A stretch of DNA of 54,674 bases, taken from positions 1 to 54,674 of the forward strand of contig JABARS010000029.1 in the NCBI GenBank assembly GCA_019187085.1, read 5' to 3'. The position numbers and the translations under genes were made by a program. The notes beneath the pieces were generated by a model that searched no databases, was not told the origin of the DNA, and saw only the letters and a program-made list of their open reading frames with translations. This document shows, in pieces, positions 1 to 8,232 of the stretch. The stretch comes from Pseudorhodoplanes sp. (GTDB lineage Bacteria; Pseudomonadota; Alphaproteobacteria; Rhizobiales; Xanthobacteraceae). The stretch's first letter is position 1, and each line of letters starts with the position of its first letter.

Positions 1-1037
1 GCGGGCGGCGGCGGATTGCGCGCCGCCTCGGACTTTGCCGGGATCGTCGCAGGCGCCTCGACGCCGGCCGGCGCGCCGGCGCGGCTTCTCGGCTCGATGC
101 CCAGCCCCGCAGGATCGTCGGAGCCCGGCGCGCGCGCGGCATCCTTGTCGTCGGAAGCGCCGATATCGAGGATGTAGCTGTTCTCTTCCCGGAAGGTGCG
201 GATGTCCGCCTTGTCGGCAAAAGCGAACTTGACCGTCGCGGAGTCCTTGTCGGCGAACGACTCGATCGTCTTGACCACCGCCGGCATGTTCGTCTTCGCC
301 TCGGCCAGATCGAACTTCAGGCCGGCCCCGAAGGTCAGCACCAGCGCCTCGCCGCCACGGTCGACGCTGACCGGGACGATTCCGGGCAATTCGAAAATAA
401 AGCGCGTGAAAGTCGGCTGCACGCCGACCCGCACGCGGACCGGCTTCTGGTTGCGCTGGCTGATCTGGCGCTGCAGCCGCATGTGCTTCTCGGCTTCGCG
501 GGCCCGGCGCGCCAGTTCCTCGATGACGTTGTTGGGCAGACCGGGCGCCACGCCGGTCCAGTTTTCCGGCAGCAGATCGATGAACAGCCATTCGCCGGCG
601 GCCATCGAATTGACGGTCACCTTGCGCGCGAGCGCGATGCGCATGCCGGTGCCGTCCGGATCGCGGCGCGCGGCGCCGACATAGCCCGGCGCGCCGCTCG
701 TCACCTTCTCGATCGGCGCATCGACCGGCTCGCTGAAATGGACCACGACGATCCCGCCGGCGACCTTGACCGTGGATTCAACCTCCTGCTTGAGCTGCAC
801 GACGATGCGCGCATAGCCGTCCTTGGTCGTCACGGTGACGTCGCCCTTCACCGGCTGCGCCACGGCGGGAGCGACGGCGCCCGATACGGTCGTGAGCAGG
901 ACGGCCGTCAGCAGAACGGCAGCCGGCGCGAGCGCCCGCAGGCGTCGCGTCAGCGCCGATCGCGCCAGGATATCGTGAAACGCCGTGCCCATAAACGCCG
1001 TGCCCATGCCCCGCGTGGTCGTCCGACCGTGCTCCAT
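1..1037 (-). CDS. Exported protein of the flagellar motor operon (partial, runs off window start)
   Basis: An open frame of 345 codons reads from ATG 1037 to the window edge without a stop. An in-frame TGA lies directly before this ATG, so translation cannot start earlier. A hydrophobic stretch at about residues 28-55 ends in Ala-rich sequence (AVAPAVAQ) and looks like a signal peptide, followed by a beta-rich region and a basic helical patch (EELARRAREAEKHMRL). It is the last visible gene of the fliL-fliM-DUF6468-motE operon, 59 bp after motE. From memory, relatives carry a large TPR-repeat protein here; no TPR is visible in this part, so that identity is inference. Residues 11-20 are a tandem duplication (MGTAF twice) that includes an alternative start at 1007. 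Function unknown; probably periplasmic and motor-associated. Confidence 0.7.
   Translation of the reverse strand, partial: MEHGRTTTRGMGTAFMGTAFHDILARSALTRRLRALAPAAVLLTAVLLTTVSGAVAPAVAQPVKGDVTVTTKDGYARIVVQLKQEVESTVKVAGGIVVVHFSEPVDAPIEKVTSGAPGYVGAARRDPDGTGMRIALARKVTVNSMAAGEWLFIDLLPENWTGVAPGLPNNVIEELARRAREAEKHMRLQRQISQRNQKPVRVRVGVQPTFTRFIFELPGIVPVSVDRGGEALVLTFGAGLKFDLAEAKTNMPAVVKTIESFADKDSATVKFAFADKADIRTFREENSYILDIGASDDKDAARAPGSDDPAGLGIEPRSRAGAPAGVEAPATIPAKSEAARNPPPP
978..1007. repeat. 15-bp exact tandem duplication at a gene start
   Basis: The unit AAACGCCGTGCCCAT occurs twice head to tail (978-992 and 993-1007). On the minus strand it encodes MGTAF twice near the N-terminus of the exported protein and duplicates a possible start codon. 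The length is a multiple of three, so the frame is kept. Confidence 0.9.
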
Positions 1038-1096
1038 TCAAAACGCCGGCGGCGACCGTAGGGCGGTCGCCATGACCCCAGTTTCATCCATACGCA

Positions 1097-2029
1097 TCAG
1101 CCTCCGCCCGGGCGCCCCTCGATCTTCGGAAGTTCGGGCGGCGGCGGCACCTTGCCGGAGGTGACGCTGCGGTTGGCCAGTTCGACGGTCAGCCGCTCGG
1201 CCGCCTCCGGCGACATCTGCGCCATGATGTCGGACATGCGGCGCGGCGCGATCTGCGTGGCGACTTCCGTCGCCAGCTTGATGTCGAGCCGTTCGAATAT
1301 CTTGGCAGCATCCTTGGCCTTCATGTTCTCGTACATGGTCACGAGACCCTTGAGCCGCGACAGCTCCACCTCTTCCTTCTTCTTGGTGGCGGCGGCGATA
1401 CGCGCTTCGAGATCCTTGAGCTCGCGCACCTTGTCTTCGATCTTCTTCTCCTGCGCCTGCAGCAGCGTCTCGCGCACCTGCAATTCGCGCTCGCGCTCGT
1501 CGAGTTCGAGCCGCCGCTCGGTCAGGCGCTCGAGGATCGCGCGCTCGGCGCTGGAGACCGGCTTGGGTTCGAGCGGAATGACCGCGCCGCCGGGCGACGG
1601 CTTCGGATCGGCCGGCTTGCCCGGCTCCTTGGCCGCGACGGCTTTCGGATCGGCCTTGCCGTCGGCGGGCTTGGTGGCAGGCTTGGCGGCGGGCTTGGAT
1701 TCGGGTTTGGCTTCGGATTTCGCGTCCGGCTTCGCGGCGCCGACCGAGCCGGTCACGTCCGGATAATTGAACACGTCCTGCGCCCAGGACCGCCGGGGCG
1801 CGGCCGGCTCCTCCACGCGCGCCTGTTGCGTGGGCGGAGACGCGCGCAGGCGCTCGTTCGCCGCCGCATTGGCGGCTTCGAGCGCAAGGCGATCGCTGCG
1901 CGCAAGGTGTCCGGCGCCGAGCGTGTAGCCGCCGGCGGTGATGATGCCGGTCGTCTTGAGCACGAACAGCGCGCCGGCGGCCGCGAGCACGATTGGCACA
2001 AGGCGGAAATCGCGCAGGTAACGGATCAT
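1097..2029 (-). CDS. motE: MotE-like flagellar motor chaperone (MgtE N-domain protein)
   Basis: The protein has 310 aa. It has one N-terminal membrane segment (about residues 9-27), a Pro/Lys/Ala-rich linker (AKPE, KPAAKPATKPAD), a coiled coil rich in Glu/Arg/Lys (about 165-225), and a C-terminal MgtE-N-like domain with the MYENMKAKDAAKIFERL signature. In alphaproteobacteria this type of protein is a periplasmic chaperone that stabilises MotC/stator assembly. The start ATG overlaps the upstream DUF6468 gene by ATGA, which indicates translational coupling in the fliL-fliM operon. The family assignment is firm; the exact role here is inferred from rhizobial MotE. Confidence 0.82.
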   Translation of the reverse strand: MIRYLRDFRLVPIVLAAAGALFVLKTTGIITAGGYTLGAGHLARSDRLALEAANAAANERLRASPPTQQARVEEPAAPRRSWAQDVFNYPDVTGSVGAAKPDAKSEAKPESKPAAKPATKPADGKADPKAVAAKEPGKPADPKPSPGGAVIPLEPKPVSSAERAILERLTERRLELDERERELQVRETLLQAQEKKIEDKVRELKDLEARIAAATKKKEEVELSRLKGLVTMYENMKAKDAAKIFERLDIKLATEVATQIAPRRMSDIMAQMSPEAAERLTVELANRSVTSGKVPPPPELPKIEGRPGGG

Positions 2030-2517
2030 GCGGCGAGACCGTCCATGCGGCTGCGGTTGCGCTCGGCGAAAGCCTGCGCGGCGGCAACGATGGATGCAGT
2101 GTCGGACGCCGGCTCGGCGCCCGGACGCACCGGCGGCGTGATCACCGGCGCTTCGCGGACCGCGCCGTCGTCACGCTCTGCGTTCAGCAGCCGGCCGGCA
2201 TGGGCGATCTTGCGCAGCCGGCCGAGCACGTCCTCGCCGGCCCGCAGGTTTTCCGTCATCGCGAGATTGAAGGCGTCGGCGTCGCGCAACTGCAGTCCGA
2301 GCGTCTCCTCGGCTTCCTTCACCGTCAGCCTAAGCCCGGCGATCGCGCGCTCGGCGCTCTCGGTTGCGTTCACAAGCTCGACGATGGTCGCCTTCATCGC
2401 GCTCTCGTCGGCCTTGAGCAGCTTGAGGCGGGCATTCAGGCGCGCGCAATAAAGAATCGTGAGCAGCAAGAGGACCGCCACCAGACTCTCGATCGTCAGT
2501 CCGAACAACTGGTTCAT
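2026..2517 (-). CDS. DUF6468 flagellar operon membrane protein
   Basis: The protein has 163 aa, with one N-terminal membrane helix (about residues 8-25, VAVLLLLTILYCARL) followed by a long amphipathic, probably coiled-coil region with regular Glu/Leu/Arg spacing. It resembles the DUF6468 family that sits between fliM and motE in alphaproteobacterial flagellar clusters. ATGA overlaps join it to fliM upstream and motE downstream, so the three are probably translated together. The role is unknown; co-occurrence suggests a motor or stator accessory factor. Confidence 0.75.
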   Translation of the reverse strand: MNQLFGLTIESLVAVLLLLTILYCARLNARLKLLKADESAMKATIVELVNATESAERAIAGLRLTVKEAEETLGLQLRDADAFNLAMTENLRAGEDVLGRLRKIAHAGRLLNAERDDGAVREAPVITPPVRPGAEPASDTASIVAAAQAFAERNRSRMDGLAA

Positions 2518-3725
2518 TGTGCATCCACCCTGTTTCTCGTTTCGTCGCTATTCTCGAACATCGCCAGGGTCGTCTTCGGCTTGCGCAGCGGCTTTGCGAC
2601 CCGCACCGAAACCCGGTCGCCGACGCGTCCTATCCGGCCCTCGGTCATCGTGATGTCGCCGCAGCGCACGGCGACCATCGAATCCGGCTTGACCGCCAGC
2701 GGCAGCGTGTCGCCAACCTGCAGGTTCATCATCTGCCGCAGCGGAAGCTTGGCCTCGTAAAGCACGGCGTCGACGGCGATCTCGGCATGCGCGATCTCGG
2801 TGGCGAGGTGGCCCTCCCAGATCGGGTCGCGGCCGAATTTCTCGCCCATGAACATCTGCAGCAGGACGCCGCGGATCGGCTCGATCGTCGCGTAGGGCAG
2901 CAGCAGCTCGGCATAGCCGCCGCGGTCTTCCATATCGATGCGCAGGCGCACGAGGATCGCCGCGTTCGCCGGCCGGGTGATCGCGGCAAAGCGCGGATTG
3001 GTCTCGATGCGATCGATGTTCAGCTTGACCGGCGACAGCGGCTTGAAGGCAAGCTCGGCGTCGGCGAGCACGACCTCGATCATGCGCTTGACGAGGTTGG
3101 TCTCGATCGTCGTGTAGGGGCGGCCCTCGACGCGCACCAGATTCTGGCCGCGGCGACCGCCGAGCAGAACGTCGATGATCGAATAGATCAGGCTCGAATT
3201 GATCGTGAACAGGCCGAAATTTTCCCACTCCTCCGCCTTGAAGACCGCAAGGATCGCCGGCAGCGGGATCGAGTTCAGATAGTCGCCGAAGCGCACCGAA
3301 GTGATCGTATCGAGCGAGACTTCGACATTGTCGGAGGTGAAATTGCGCAGGCTCGTCGTCAGCAGCCGGACCAGCCGGTCGAAGACGATTTCGAGCATTG
3401 GCAGACGCTCGTAGGAGACCATCGCCGAGTCGATGATCGCGCGAATGCCGGAATTGTCGTTGAAATTCAGGTCGGCCAGATTGAAGCCGAGCAGGCTGTC
3501 GATCTCTTCCTGGTTGAGGATGCGGTCGGCGCCCTTGTTGCCCTGGGTCGACTGGTTTTCCTCGACCATCGCCTCCCACTGGCTGGCGACATCGTCGTCA
3601 ACACCGGGGCCGGCGACGGGCGCGGCCTTGACCGGCGGCGGCACGGGCGCCGCCGCGTCGTCGGACTCCAGCGCGAGCCCCCATTCTGCGGCGAGAGCGT
3701 CCTGGTCGATCGGATTGTTGGCCAT
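2514..3725 (-). CDS. fliM: Flagellar motor switch protein FliM
   Basis: The protein has 403 aa. The N-terminal quarter is variable and Ala/Pro-rich (VPPPVKAAP). It is followed by the LNQEEIDSLLGF motif, which matches the segment normally used for CheY-P binding but lies about 70 residues from the N-terminus here. The core has the typical FliM/CheC-like domain (DNVEVSLDTI, EEWENFGLFTINSSLIYSIIDVLLGG, then IEPIRGVLLQMFMGEKFGRDP) and a C-terminal SpoA domain (MMNLQVGDTLPL, RVGDRVSVRV). It forms the C-ring with FliG and FliN and switches rotation. It lies 15 bp after fliL and overlaps the next gene by ATGA. The extended N-terminus is longer than in enterics. Confidence 0.95.
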   Translation of the reverse strand: MANNPIDQDALAAEWGLALESDDAAAPVPPPVKAAPVAGPGVDDDVASQWEAMVEENQSTQGNKGADRILNQEEIDSLLGFNLADLNFNDNSGIRAIIDSAMVSYERLPMLEIVFDRLVRLLTTSLRNFTSDNVEVSLDTITSVRFGDYLNSIPLPAILAVFKAEEWENFGLFTINSSLIYSIIDVLLGGRRGQNLVRVEGRPYTTIETNLVKRMIEVVLADAELAFKPLSPVKLNIDRIETNPRFAAITRPANAAILVRLRIDMEDRGGYAELLLPYATIEPIRGVLLQMFMGEKFGRDPIWEGHLATEIAHAEIAVDAVLYEAKLPLRQMMNLQVGDTLPLAVKPDSMVAVRCGDITMTEGRIGRVGDRVSVRVAKPLRKPKTTLAMFENSDETRNRVDAQ

Positions 3726-3740
3726 CGCCCTACCCGGTCC

Positions 3741-4262
3741 TTACTGAACGACGATTTCCTTGAACAGGACGGCGTTGATGCGATTGGGGGAGATCGAGGC
3801 GTTCACGCGCCGCGTCAGCTCCTCCTTGAGGCGATAGAGGCCGGCGGAGCCGTCGAGATCGGTCGGGCGCAGTTCGCGCAGATAGGTCTGGAACGCATCC
3901 ATGACGCGCGGCAGCACCGGCTGCACCTGCTGCATCATGACCTGGTCGGGCAGTTCCAGCACGATCTTGATCTTCAGATATTGCGCGCGGTCGCCGCCGG
4001 CATTCGCCAGATTGACGAGGGTATCGGGCAGGTCGAGAAAGACCGGCGGCTTGGGCTGGGTCGCCGCGGCGGCCTGGGTGGTCTGCTTGGCGCCGAGAAT
4101 GAAGTAGGCGGCGGTTCCGCCTCCGGCCAGGACGAGCAGCGCTGTCGCCGCGATCGCAATCAGCTTGAGCGGCAGCCTGCGCATTCTGGACGGTGCAACC
4201 TCGCCGTCGATGCCTTCCTCGGCAGCGCTCTCGGCTTCGGTCTGCTTCTTCTTCGTCGCCAT
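3741..4262 (-). CDS. fliL: Flagellar basal body-associated protein FliL
   Basis: The protein has 173 aa. A Lys/Glu-rich cytoplasmic N-terminus is followed by one membrane helix (about residues 33-54, LIAIAATALLVLAGGGTAAYFIL) and a periplasmic FliL domain with the family features VFLDLPDTLVNLAN near residue 95 and LFKEIVVQ at the C-terminus. FliL surrounds the stator and supports torque at the motor. It is the first gene of the leftward operon and is divergent from flgF across a 369-bp regulatory region. Confidence 0.93.
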   Translation of the reverse strand: MATKKKQTEAESAAEEGIDGEVAPSRMRRLPLKLIAIAATALLVLAGGGTAAYFILGAKQTTQAAAATQPKPPVFLDLPDTLVNLANAGGDRAQYLKIKIVLELPDQVMMQQVQPVLPRVMDAFQTYLRELRPTDLDGSAGLYRLKEELTRRVNASISPNRINAVLFKEIVVQ

Positions 4263-4411
4263 AGGTCAACGCCTCCCGCTCGCATCCTGTGGCGCACTCC
4301 GACCATGCGGCAGACGATCGACAAGGGATGCCGCGGCCGCAGAAACCCCCGCGCGCCGATTGCGGAACGTTAGGGCCGGAATGGTTAACGGAAACTTTCC
4401 GTACTCACCGA

Positions 4412-4430
4412 ACCGGTAATTTTTGCCGGG
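4412..4430. promoter_or_regulatory. ftr-like palindrome upstream of flgF
   Basis: ACCGGTA-ATTTT-TGCCGGG is an imperfect inverted repeat (one mismatch in the inner arms) with a 5-bp T-rich spacer. The same arrangement recurs upstream of flgI and flgE. It resembles the Caulobacter ftr site bound by FlbD. Its centre is about 96 bp upstream of the flgF -24 element, a normal distance for an enhancer-binding activator. Confidence 0.5.
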
Positions 4431-4515
4431 TGGACGGGCCGAAACTGCCGCCGCGGCAAAGGCCGCAGGCCGCCGTCCTTCAACCAAATATTTGATTCAA
4501 CTATATTTTCCTCTC

Positions 4516-4531
4516 TGGCACGGCGGCTGCA
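4516..4531 (+). promoter_or_regulatory. Sigma-54 -24/-12 promoter of flgFGAH
   Basis: TGGCACGGCGGCTGCA fits the RpoN consensus, with the invariant GG (4517-4518) and GC (4529-4530) exactly 10 bp apart. Transcription would start near 4541, about 90 bp before the flgF start codon. Confidence 0.72.
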
Positions 4532-4631
4532 AAGCTTCCGGTGCCGCCCGGCTTGGGAGAGCCCGGCGGTACTCAAATTCGGCGCACGGCCTCGGGAGGG
4601 CCCGCGCCGGACCGGATCGGGGAGCAATGCG

Positions 4632-5384
4632 ATGGAGAACGCCCTTCTCATCGGCCTTTCGCGGCAGATGTCTCTGCGCCGCGAAATGGAGGTGGTCGCC
4701 AACAACATCGCCAATATCAATACGACCGGCTTCAAGGCCGATACCGCCATTTTCGAGGAATACCTGATGCCCGGCGCGCGCGCCGACCAGGCGGCGCGGC
4801 CGGACCAGCGCCTGTCCTATGTCGTCGACCGCTCGACCTGGCACGACATGGGCCAGGGCCCGGTGCATCAGACCGGCAACCCGCTCGATGTCGCGATCAA
4901 CGGTAACGCCTTTCTGGTCGTGCAGACGCCGCGCGGCGAGCGCTATACGCGCAACGGGTCGCTGCACATCAATGCGCAGGGCCAGCTCGTGACGACGGAA
5001 GGCTTCCCCGTCGTCGGCGAGAGCGGCCCGATCCAGTTCCAGACCAACGACCGCGAGATCACGATCGGCCGCGACGGCTCGATCGGCGTTCCCGGCGGCT
5101 CGCGCGGCAAGCTGCGGCTCGTCACGTTCGAGGCCGCCCAGCGCCTGCAGAAGGACGGCGGCTCGACCTTCCTCGCGCCGGAGGGCCTCGAACCGCAGCA
5201 GGCGACGCCGGAAGCCGCGCAGGTGATCCAGTTTTCGCTCGAGCAGTCCAACGTCCGCGGCGTCGTCGCCATGACCCGCATGATCGAGGTCGCGCGCAGC
5301 TACACCCAGGTCTCCACCATGCTCCAGCAGCAGGGCGACATGCGGCGCGGCGCACTCGAGAAACTCGCCGAAGTGCCGGCCTGA
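4632..5384 (+). CDS. flgF: Flagellar basal-body rod protein FlgF
   Basis: The protein has 250 aa. It has the N-terminal rod-protein signature (SLRREMEVVANNIANINTTGFK, residues 13-34), the central hook-basal-body domain (VAINGNAFLVVQTPRGERYTRNGSL) and the conserved C-terminal helix (SNVRGVVAMTRMIEVARSY). FlgF forms part of the proximal rod in the periplasm. The start at ATG 4632 follows a GGGGAGC ribosome-binding site. It is the first gene of flgF-flgG-flgA-flgH, probably under the sigma-54 element at 4516. Confidence 0.95.
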   Translation: MENALLIGLSRQMSLRREMEVVANNIANINTTGFKADTAIFEEYLMPGARADQAARPDQRLSYVVDRSTWHDMGQGPVHQTGNPLDVAINGNAFLVVQTPRGERYTRNGSLHINAQGQLVTTEGFPVVGESGPIQFQTNDREITIGRDGSIGVPGGSRGKLRLVTFEAAQRLQKDGGSTFLAPEGLEPQQATPEAAQVIQFSLEQSNVRGVVAMTRMIEVARSYTQVSTMLQQQGDMRRGALEKLAEVPA

Positions 5385-5408
5385 GCGTGAATTCAAGGAG
5401 AGCGTAAC

Positions 5409-6197
5409 ATGCGAGCACTCCATACCGCCGCGACGGGAATGATGGCCCAGGAGCTCAACGTCCAGGTCATCTCCAACAACATCGCGAACATGCGGACCAC
5501 CGGATACAAGCGCCAGCGCGCCGAGTTCCAGGATCTGCTGTACGAGCATGTGCGGCGCGTCGGCACCCAGACCTCCGACCAGGGCAATATCCTGCCCGCC
5601 GGCGTCGAGCTCGGCTCGGGCGTCAAGACCGTCGGCACGCCGCGCCTGATGACGCAGGGTTCGATCCTGCAGACCGGCAAGGATTACGACGTCGCGATCC
5701 GCGGCGAGGGATTCTTCCGCATCCAGCTTCCCGACGGCCGCACCGCCTATACCCGCGACGGCTCGTTCGAGATCGACGCGCAGGGCCGCCTCGTCACCAT
5801 CCAGGGCAATCTGGTGCAGCCCGGCATCACGCTGCCGCAGAACGCAACCTCGGTCACGATCAATGCGCAGGGCCAGGTATTCGCCACCCAGCCCGGCTCC
5901 ACCACCCCGACCCAGGTCGGCCAGATCGAGCTCGCTTTGTTCATCAACAAGGCCGGCCTGCAGGGCATTGGCGACAACCTGTATCTGGAGACCGCGGCTT
6001 CCGGCACGCCGCAGAACGGCACCCCCAACTCCGAAGGCTTCGGCAATCTGCAGCAGGGATCGCTTGAACAGGCCAATGTCGAGGCGGTCAGCGAAATCTC
6101 CGACCTGATCGCCGCCCAGCGCGCCTACGAAATGAACGCCAAAGTCATCTCGGCCTCCGACCAGATGCTGCAGGCGACGTCCAACCTGTTCCGCTGA
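5409..6197 (+). CDS. flgG: Flagellar distal rod protein FlgG
   Basis: The protein has 262 aa, the normal FlgG length. N-terminal motif MRALHTAATGMMAQELNVQ is followed by NNIANMRTTGYKRQRAEFQDLLY. The central domain (DVAIRGEGFFRIQLPDGRTAYTRDGSF) and C-terminus (SLEQANVEAVSEISDLIAAQRAYEMNAKVI) are textbook. FlgG builds the distal rod. An AAGGAGAGCG ribosome-binding site precedes the ATG. It lies 24 bp after flgF in the same operon. Confidence 0.97.
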   Translation: MRALHTAATGMMAQELNVQVISNNIANMRTTGYKRQRAEFQDLLYEHVRRVGTQTSDQGNILPAGVELGSGVKTVGTPRLMTQGSILQTGKDYDVAIRGEGFFRIQLPDGRTAYTRDGSFEIDAQGRLVTIQGNLVQPGITLPQNATSVTINAQGQVFATQPGSTTPTQVGQIELALFINKAGLQGIGDNLYLETAASGTPQNGTPNSEGFGNLQQGSLEQANVEAVSEISDLIAAQRAYEMNAKVISASDQMLQATSNLFR

Positions 6198-6209
6198 GGA
6201 GCGCGCGCC

Positions 6210-7259
6210 GTGAACCGCCTGATGACCCCCCTTGCGAAACGCTGTCTCGTTCTCGCCGCCTTCTCGCTGCTGCCGCTTTCGGCGGCGGCCGGCGAGGAGA
6301 CGCGCGCGCCGATCGCGCCCGCCTTGCGGCAGAACGTGGTCGTGACCGGCGACCTCGTGCGCATCGGCGACCTCATCGACAATGCCGGCGCCGCCGCCGA
6401 CATCGCGATCTTCCGTGCGCCCGATCTCGGCACCACCGGCAGCGTGCCGGCGGCCCGCATCGTGCAGATGGTGCGCGCGCACGACGTGTTCGCCGTCGAC
6501 ACGAAGGGGCTGACCGACATCAGCGTCACCCGCGCGGGGCTGACACTCGGCATGCGCGACTTCGAAAACCGCATCGCCGCCGCCATCGCCTCGCAGTACC
6601 GCGTCGGCGAGGCGGAAAATCTCGGCATTACGTTCGACCGCGAAGTGCCGGTGGTGCAGGCCGAGCCCGAATTCGAAAAGAGCCTCGTGGTCACCCGCCT
6701 GTCGTTCGATCCGCGCTCCGGCCGCTTCGACGCGACGCTCGATTTGCCGGGCAGCCGCGCGTTCCGCCGCGGCGGCCTGCGCCTCACCGGCATCGCCGCG
6801 GAGACCCAGCAGGTCGCGGTCGTGAAACGCTCGATCGCGCGTGGGGAAACGCTGCGCGCCGGCGACATCGCCATCGAACGCCGGCCCAAGACCGATCTGT
6901 CGGCCGAGATCATCGCCGACACGAATGCCGCCATCGGCATGTCGGCGCGCAACCCGCTGCGCGGCGGGCAGGCGCTGCGCCGCGCCGACCTGCAGAAGCC
7001 CGAGCTCGTCGAGCGCAACCAGCCGGTCGTGCTCATCTTCGAAGCGCCGGGCATGACGCTCACCATGCGCGGCACCGCCACCGAGGCCGGCACCGAGGGC
7101 GACGTCGTGCACGTGACCAATCTGCAGTCCAAACGCACCGTGCAGGGGATCGTGACCGGTCCCGGCCGCGTCACGGTCTCCACCATGAAGCCGCGCGTGA
7201 CGGCGAGCCTCGCCCCCGCGCCCTATCAAACCGGCCTTGTCCGCCGCAACGTCCAGTGA
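6210..7259 (+). CDS. flgA: Flagellar P-ring chaperone FlgA
   Basis: The protein has 349 aa with a signal peptide (about residues 10-30). The C-terminal SAF/ChapFlgA domain shows KRSIARGETLRAGDIAIERRP, then NPLRGGQALRRADL, and ends with the QSKRTVQGIV segment typical of FlgA. It chaperones FlgI into the periplasmic P-ring. A GTG start at 6210 is used after a GAGGAG site; an ATG at 6222 in the same frame is an alternative. Alphaproteobacterial FlgA proteins are longer than enteric ones, so the length is not odd. It is co-transcribed with flgF, flgG and flgH. Confidence 0.9.
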   Translation: MNRLMTPLAKRCLVLAAFSLLPLSAAAGEETRAPIAPALRQNVVVTGDLVRIGDLIDNAGAAADIAIFRAPDLGTTGSVPAARIVQMVRAHDVFAVDTKGLTDISVTRAGLTLGMRDFENRIAAAIASQYRVGEAENLGITFDREVPVVQAEPEFEKSLVVTRLSFDPRSGRFDATLDLPGSRAFRRGGLRLTGIAAETQQVAVVKRSIARGETLRAGDIAIERRPKTDLSAEIIADTNAAIGMSARNPLRGGQALRRADLQKPELVERNQPVVLIFEAPGMTLTMRGTATEAGTEGDVVHVTNLQSKRTVQGIVTGPGRVTVSTMKPRVTASLAPAPYQTGLVRRNVQ

Positions 7260-7267
7260 GAGTGGTC

Positions 7268-8017
7268 ATGAAAACCGTTGTGAGTCTGGTCCGTATCGCA
7301 GGCCTTGGCGCGCTCGCCTGGTCGCTCGGCGGCTGCGCCGCCCTCGACCGGCTGTCGCAGATCGGCGAAACGCCCAAGCTGACTGCGATCGAGAACCCCA
7401 CCGCCGCGCCCGGCTACAAGCCGGTGCAGATGCCGATGCCGATGGCGCAGCCGGCCTCCTACAATCCGAACTCGCTGTGGCGCAACGGCTCGCGCGCCTT
7501 CTTCAAGGACCAGCGCGCGCACCAGATCGGCGACATTCTCACCGTCAAGGTGAAGATCACCGACAAGGCCACGCTCGAGAACGAGACAGCGCGGAGCCGG
7601 AAGAATTCGGAAGATTCCGGCATCGAAAACTTCTTCGGCAAGCCCAAATTGCCGGTCATCGACAAGGTCCCGATCCCGGGCCGGATTTTCACCGCCGACT
7701 CCAACGGTGCAAGTGAAGGTAAGGGCTCGGTCGACCGCAAGGAAGAGATCACCACCAACATCGCCGGCGTGGTCACGCAGGTGCTGCCGAACGGCAATCT
7801 GGTGATCGAGGGCCGGCAGGAGGTGCGGGTCAATTTCGAGGTGCGCGAGTTGATCGTGGCCGGCATCGTGCGGCCGGAGGACATCGAGAGCGACAACACC
7901 ATCGAGTCGACCAAGATCGCGCAGGCGCGCATCGCCTATGGCGGCCGCGGCCAGATCACCGATGTGCAGCAGCCGCGCTACGGCCAGCAGGTGCTCGACG
8001 TTCTGCTGCCCTTCTAG
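7268..8017 (+). CDS. flgH: Flagellar L-ring lipoprotein FlgH
   Basis: The protein has 249 aa. The N-terminal hydrophobic segment ends in a lipobox (SLGGCAAL), so the mature protein is an outer-membrane lipoprotein. Family motifs include SLWRNGSRAFFKDQRAHQIGDILTV, VTQVLPNGNLVIEGRQEVRVN and GGRGQITDVQQPRYGQQVLD at the C-terminus. FlgH forms the L-ring bushing. ATG 7268 is preferred because it gives a clean signal peptide; a GTG at 7256 overlaps the flgA stop and would add four residues. This is the last gene of the operon, followed directly by a palindromic repeat at 8014. Confidence 0.94.
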   Translation: MKTVVSLVRIAGLGALAWSLGGCAALDRLSQIGETPKLTAIENPTAAPGYKPVQMPMPMAQPASYNPNSLWRNGSRAFFKDQRAHQIGDILTVKVKITDKATLENETARSRKNSEDSGIENFFGKPKLPVIDKVPIPGRIFTADSNGASEGKGSVDRKEEITTNIAGVVTQVLPNGNLVIEGRQEVRVNFEVRELIVAGIVRPEDIESDNTIESTKIAQARIAYGGRGQITDVQQPRYGQQVLDVLLPF

Positions 8018-8117
8018 AGCGTTTCCGAGCGAGGTGGATACCGGTTCGCGTGAAGAAAACGCGTCAAAACAAAAAGCTGGAGCCCCTGCTTTGATTCCAA
8101 AGCAGGAAAGACTCTAG
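8014..8117. repeat. Palindromic intergenic repeat element, family A
   Basis: About 104 bp bounded by imperfect inverted ends (CTAGAGCGTTTCC and GGAAAGACTCTAG). It contains GTGGATACCGGTTCGCGTGAAGAAAACGCG and a perfect hairpin CCTGCTTTG-ATTC-CAAAGCAGG (8085-8106). I recognise this element type as a recurrent intergenic repeat in Bradyrhizobium-like genomes. It starts in the flgH stop codon region and may also stabilise or terminate the flgH transcript. Confidence 0.7.
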
Positions 8118-8232
8118 CGCCCGACCGAAGAGCTCCCACGCCGTTGCGGATCGCGACCGCAAACGGCGGCAACGACGCGGCCTCCGGCATGCTCCCCCCG
8201 CCGGAGGCCGTGCGCGTTTGCATTCACGGCGT

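Larger units (their letters stand above)
4263..4631. promoter_or_regulatory. Divergent fliL/flgF regulatory region
   Basis: A 369-bp gene-free stretch between fliL (leftward) and flgF (rightward). On the flgF side it holds a palindrome at 4412-4430 and a sigma-54 type element at 4516-4531. The sequence between them is AT-richer than its surroundings (around 4488-4512). No clear sigma-54 element or TTAA-N7-TTAA site was found for the fliL side. Confidence 0.7.

Noticed and set aside
35..1061. Rightward frames of 65, 162 and 192 codons
   Set aside because: They are antisense to a long uninterrupted leftward frame with a signal peptide and normal composition, and their products are Arg/Ala/Pro-rich with no family features.
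2517..4373. 618-codon rightward frame antisense to fliM and fliL
   Set aside because: The product has the His/Arg/Asp-rich look of an antisense shadow in GC-rich DNA; the opposite strand encodes clear FliM and FliL.
4497..7229. 910-codon leftward frame antisense to flgF, flgG and flgA
   Set aside because: Long only because stop codons are rare on the complementary phase of GC-rich genes; FlgF, FlgG and FlgA on the plus strand are certain.
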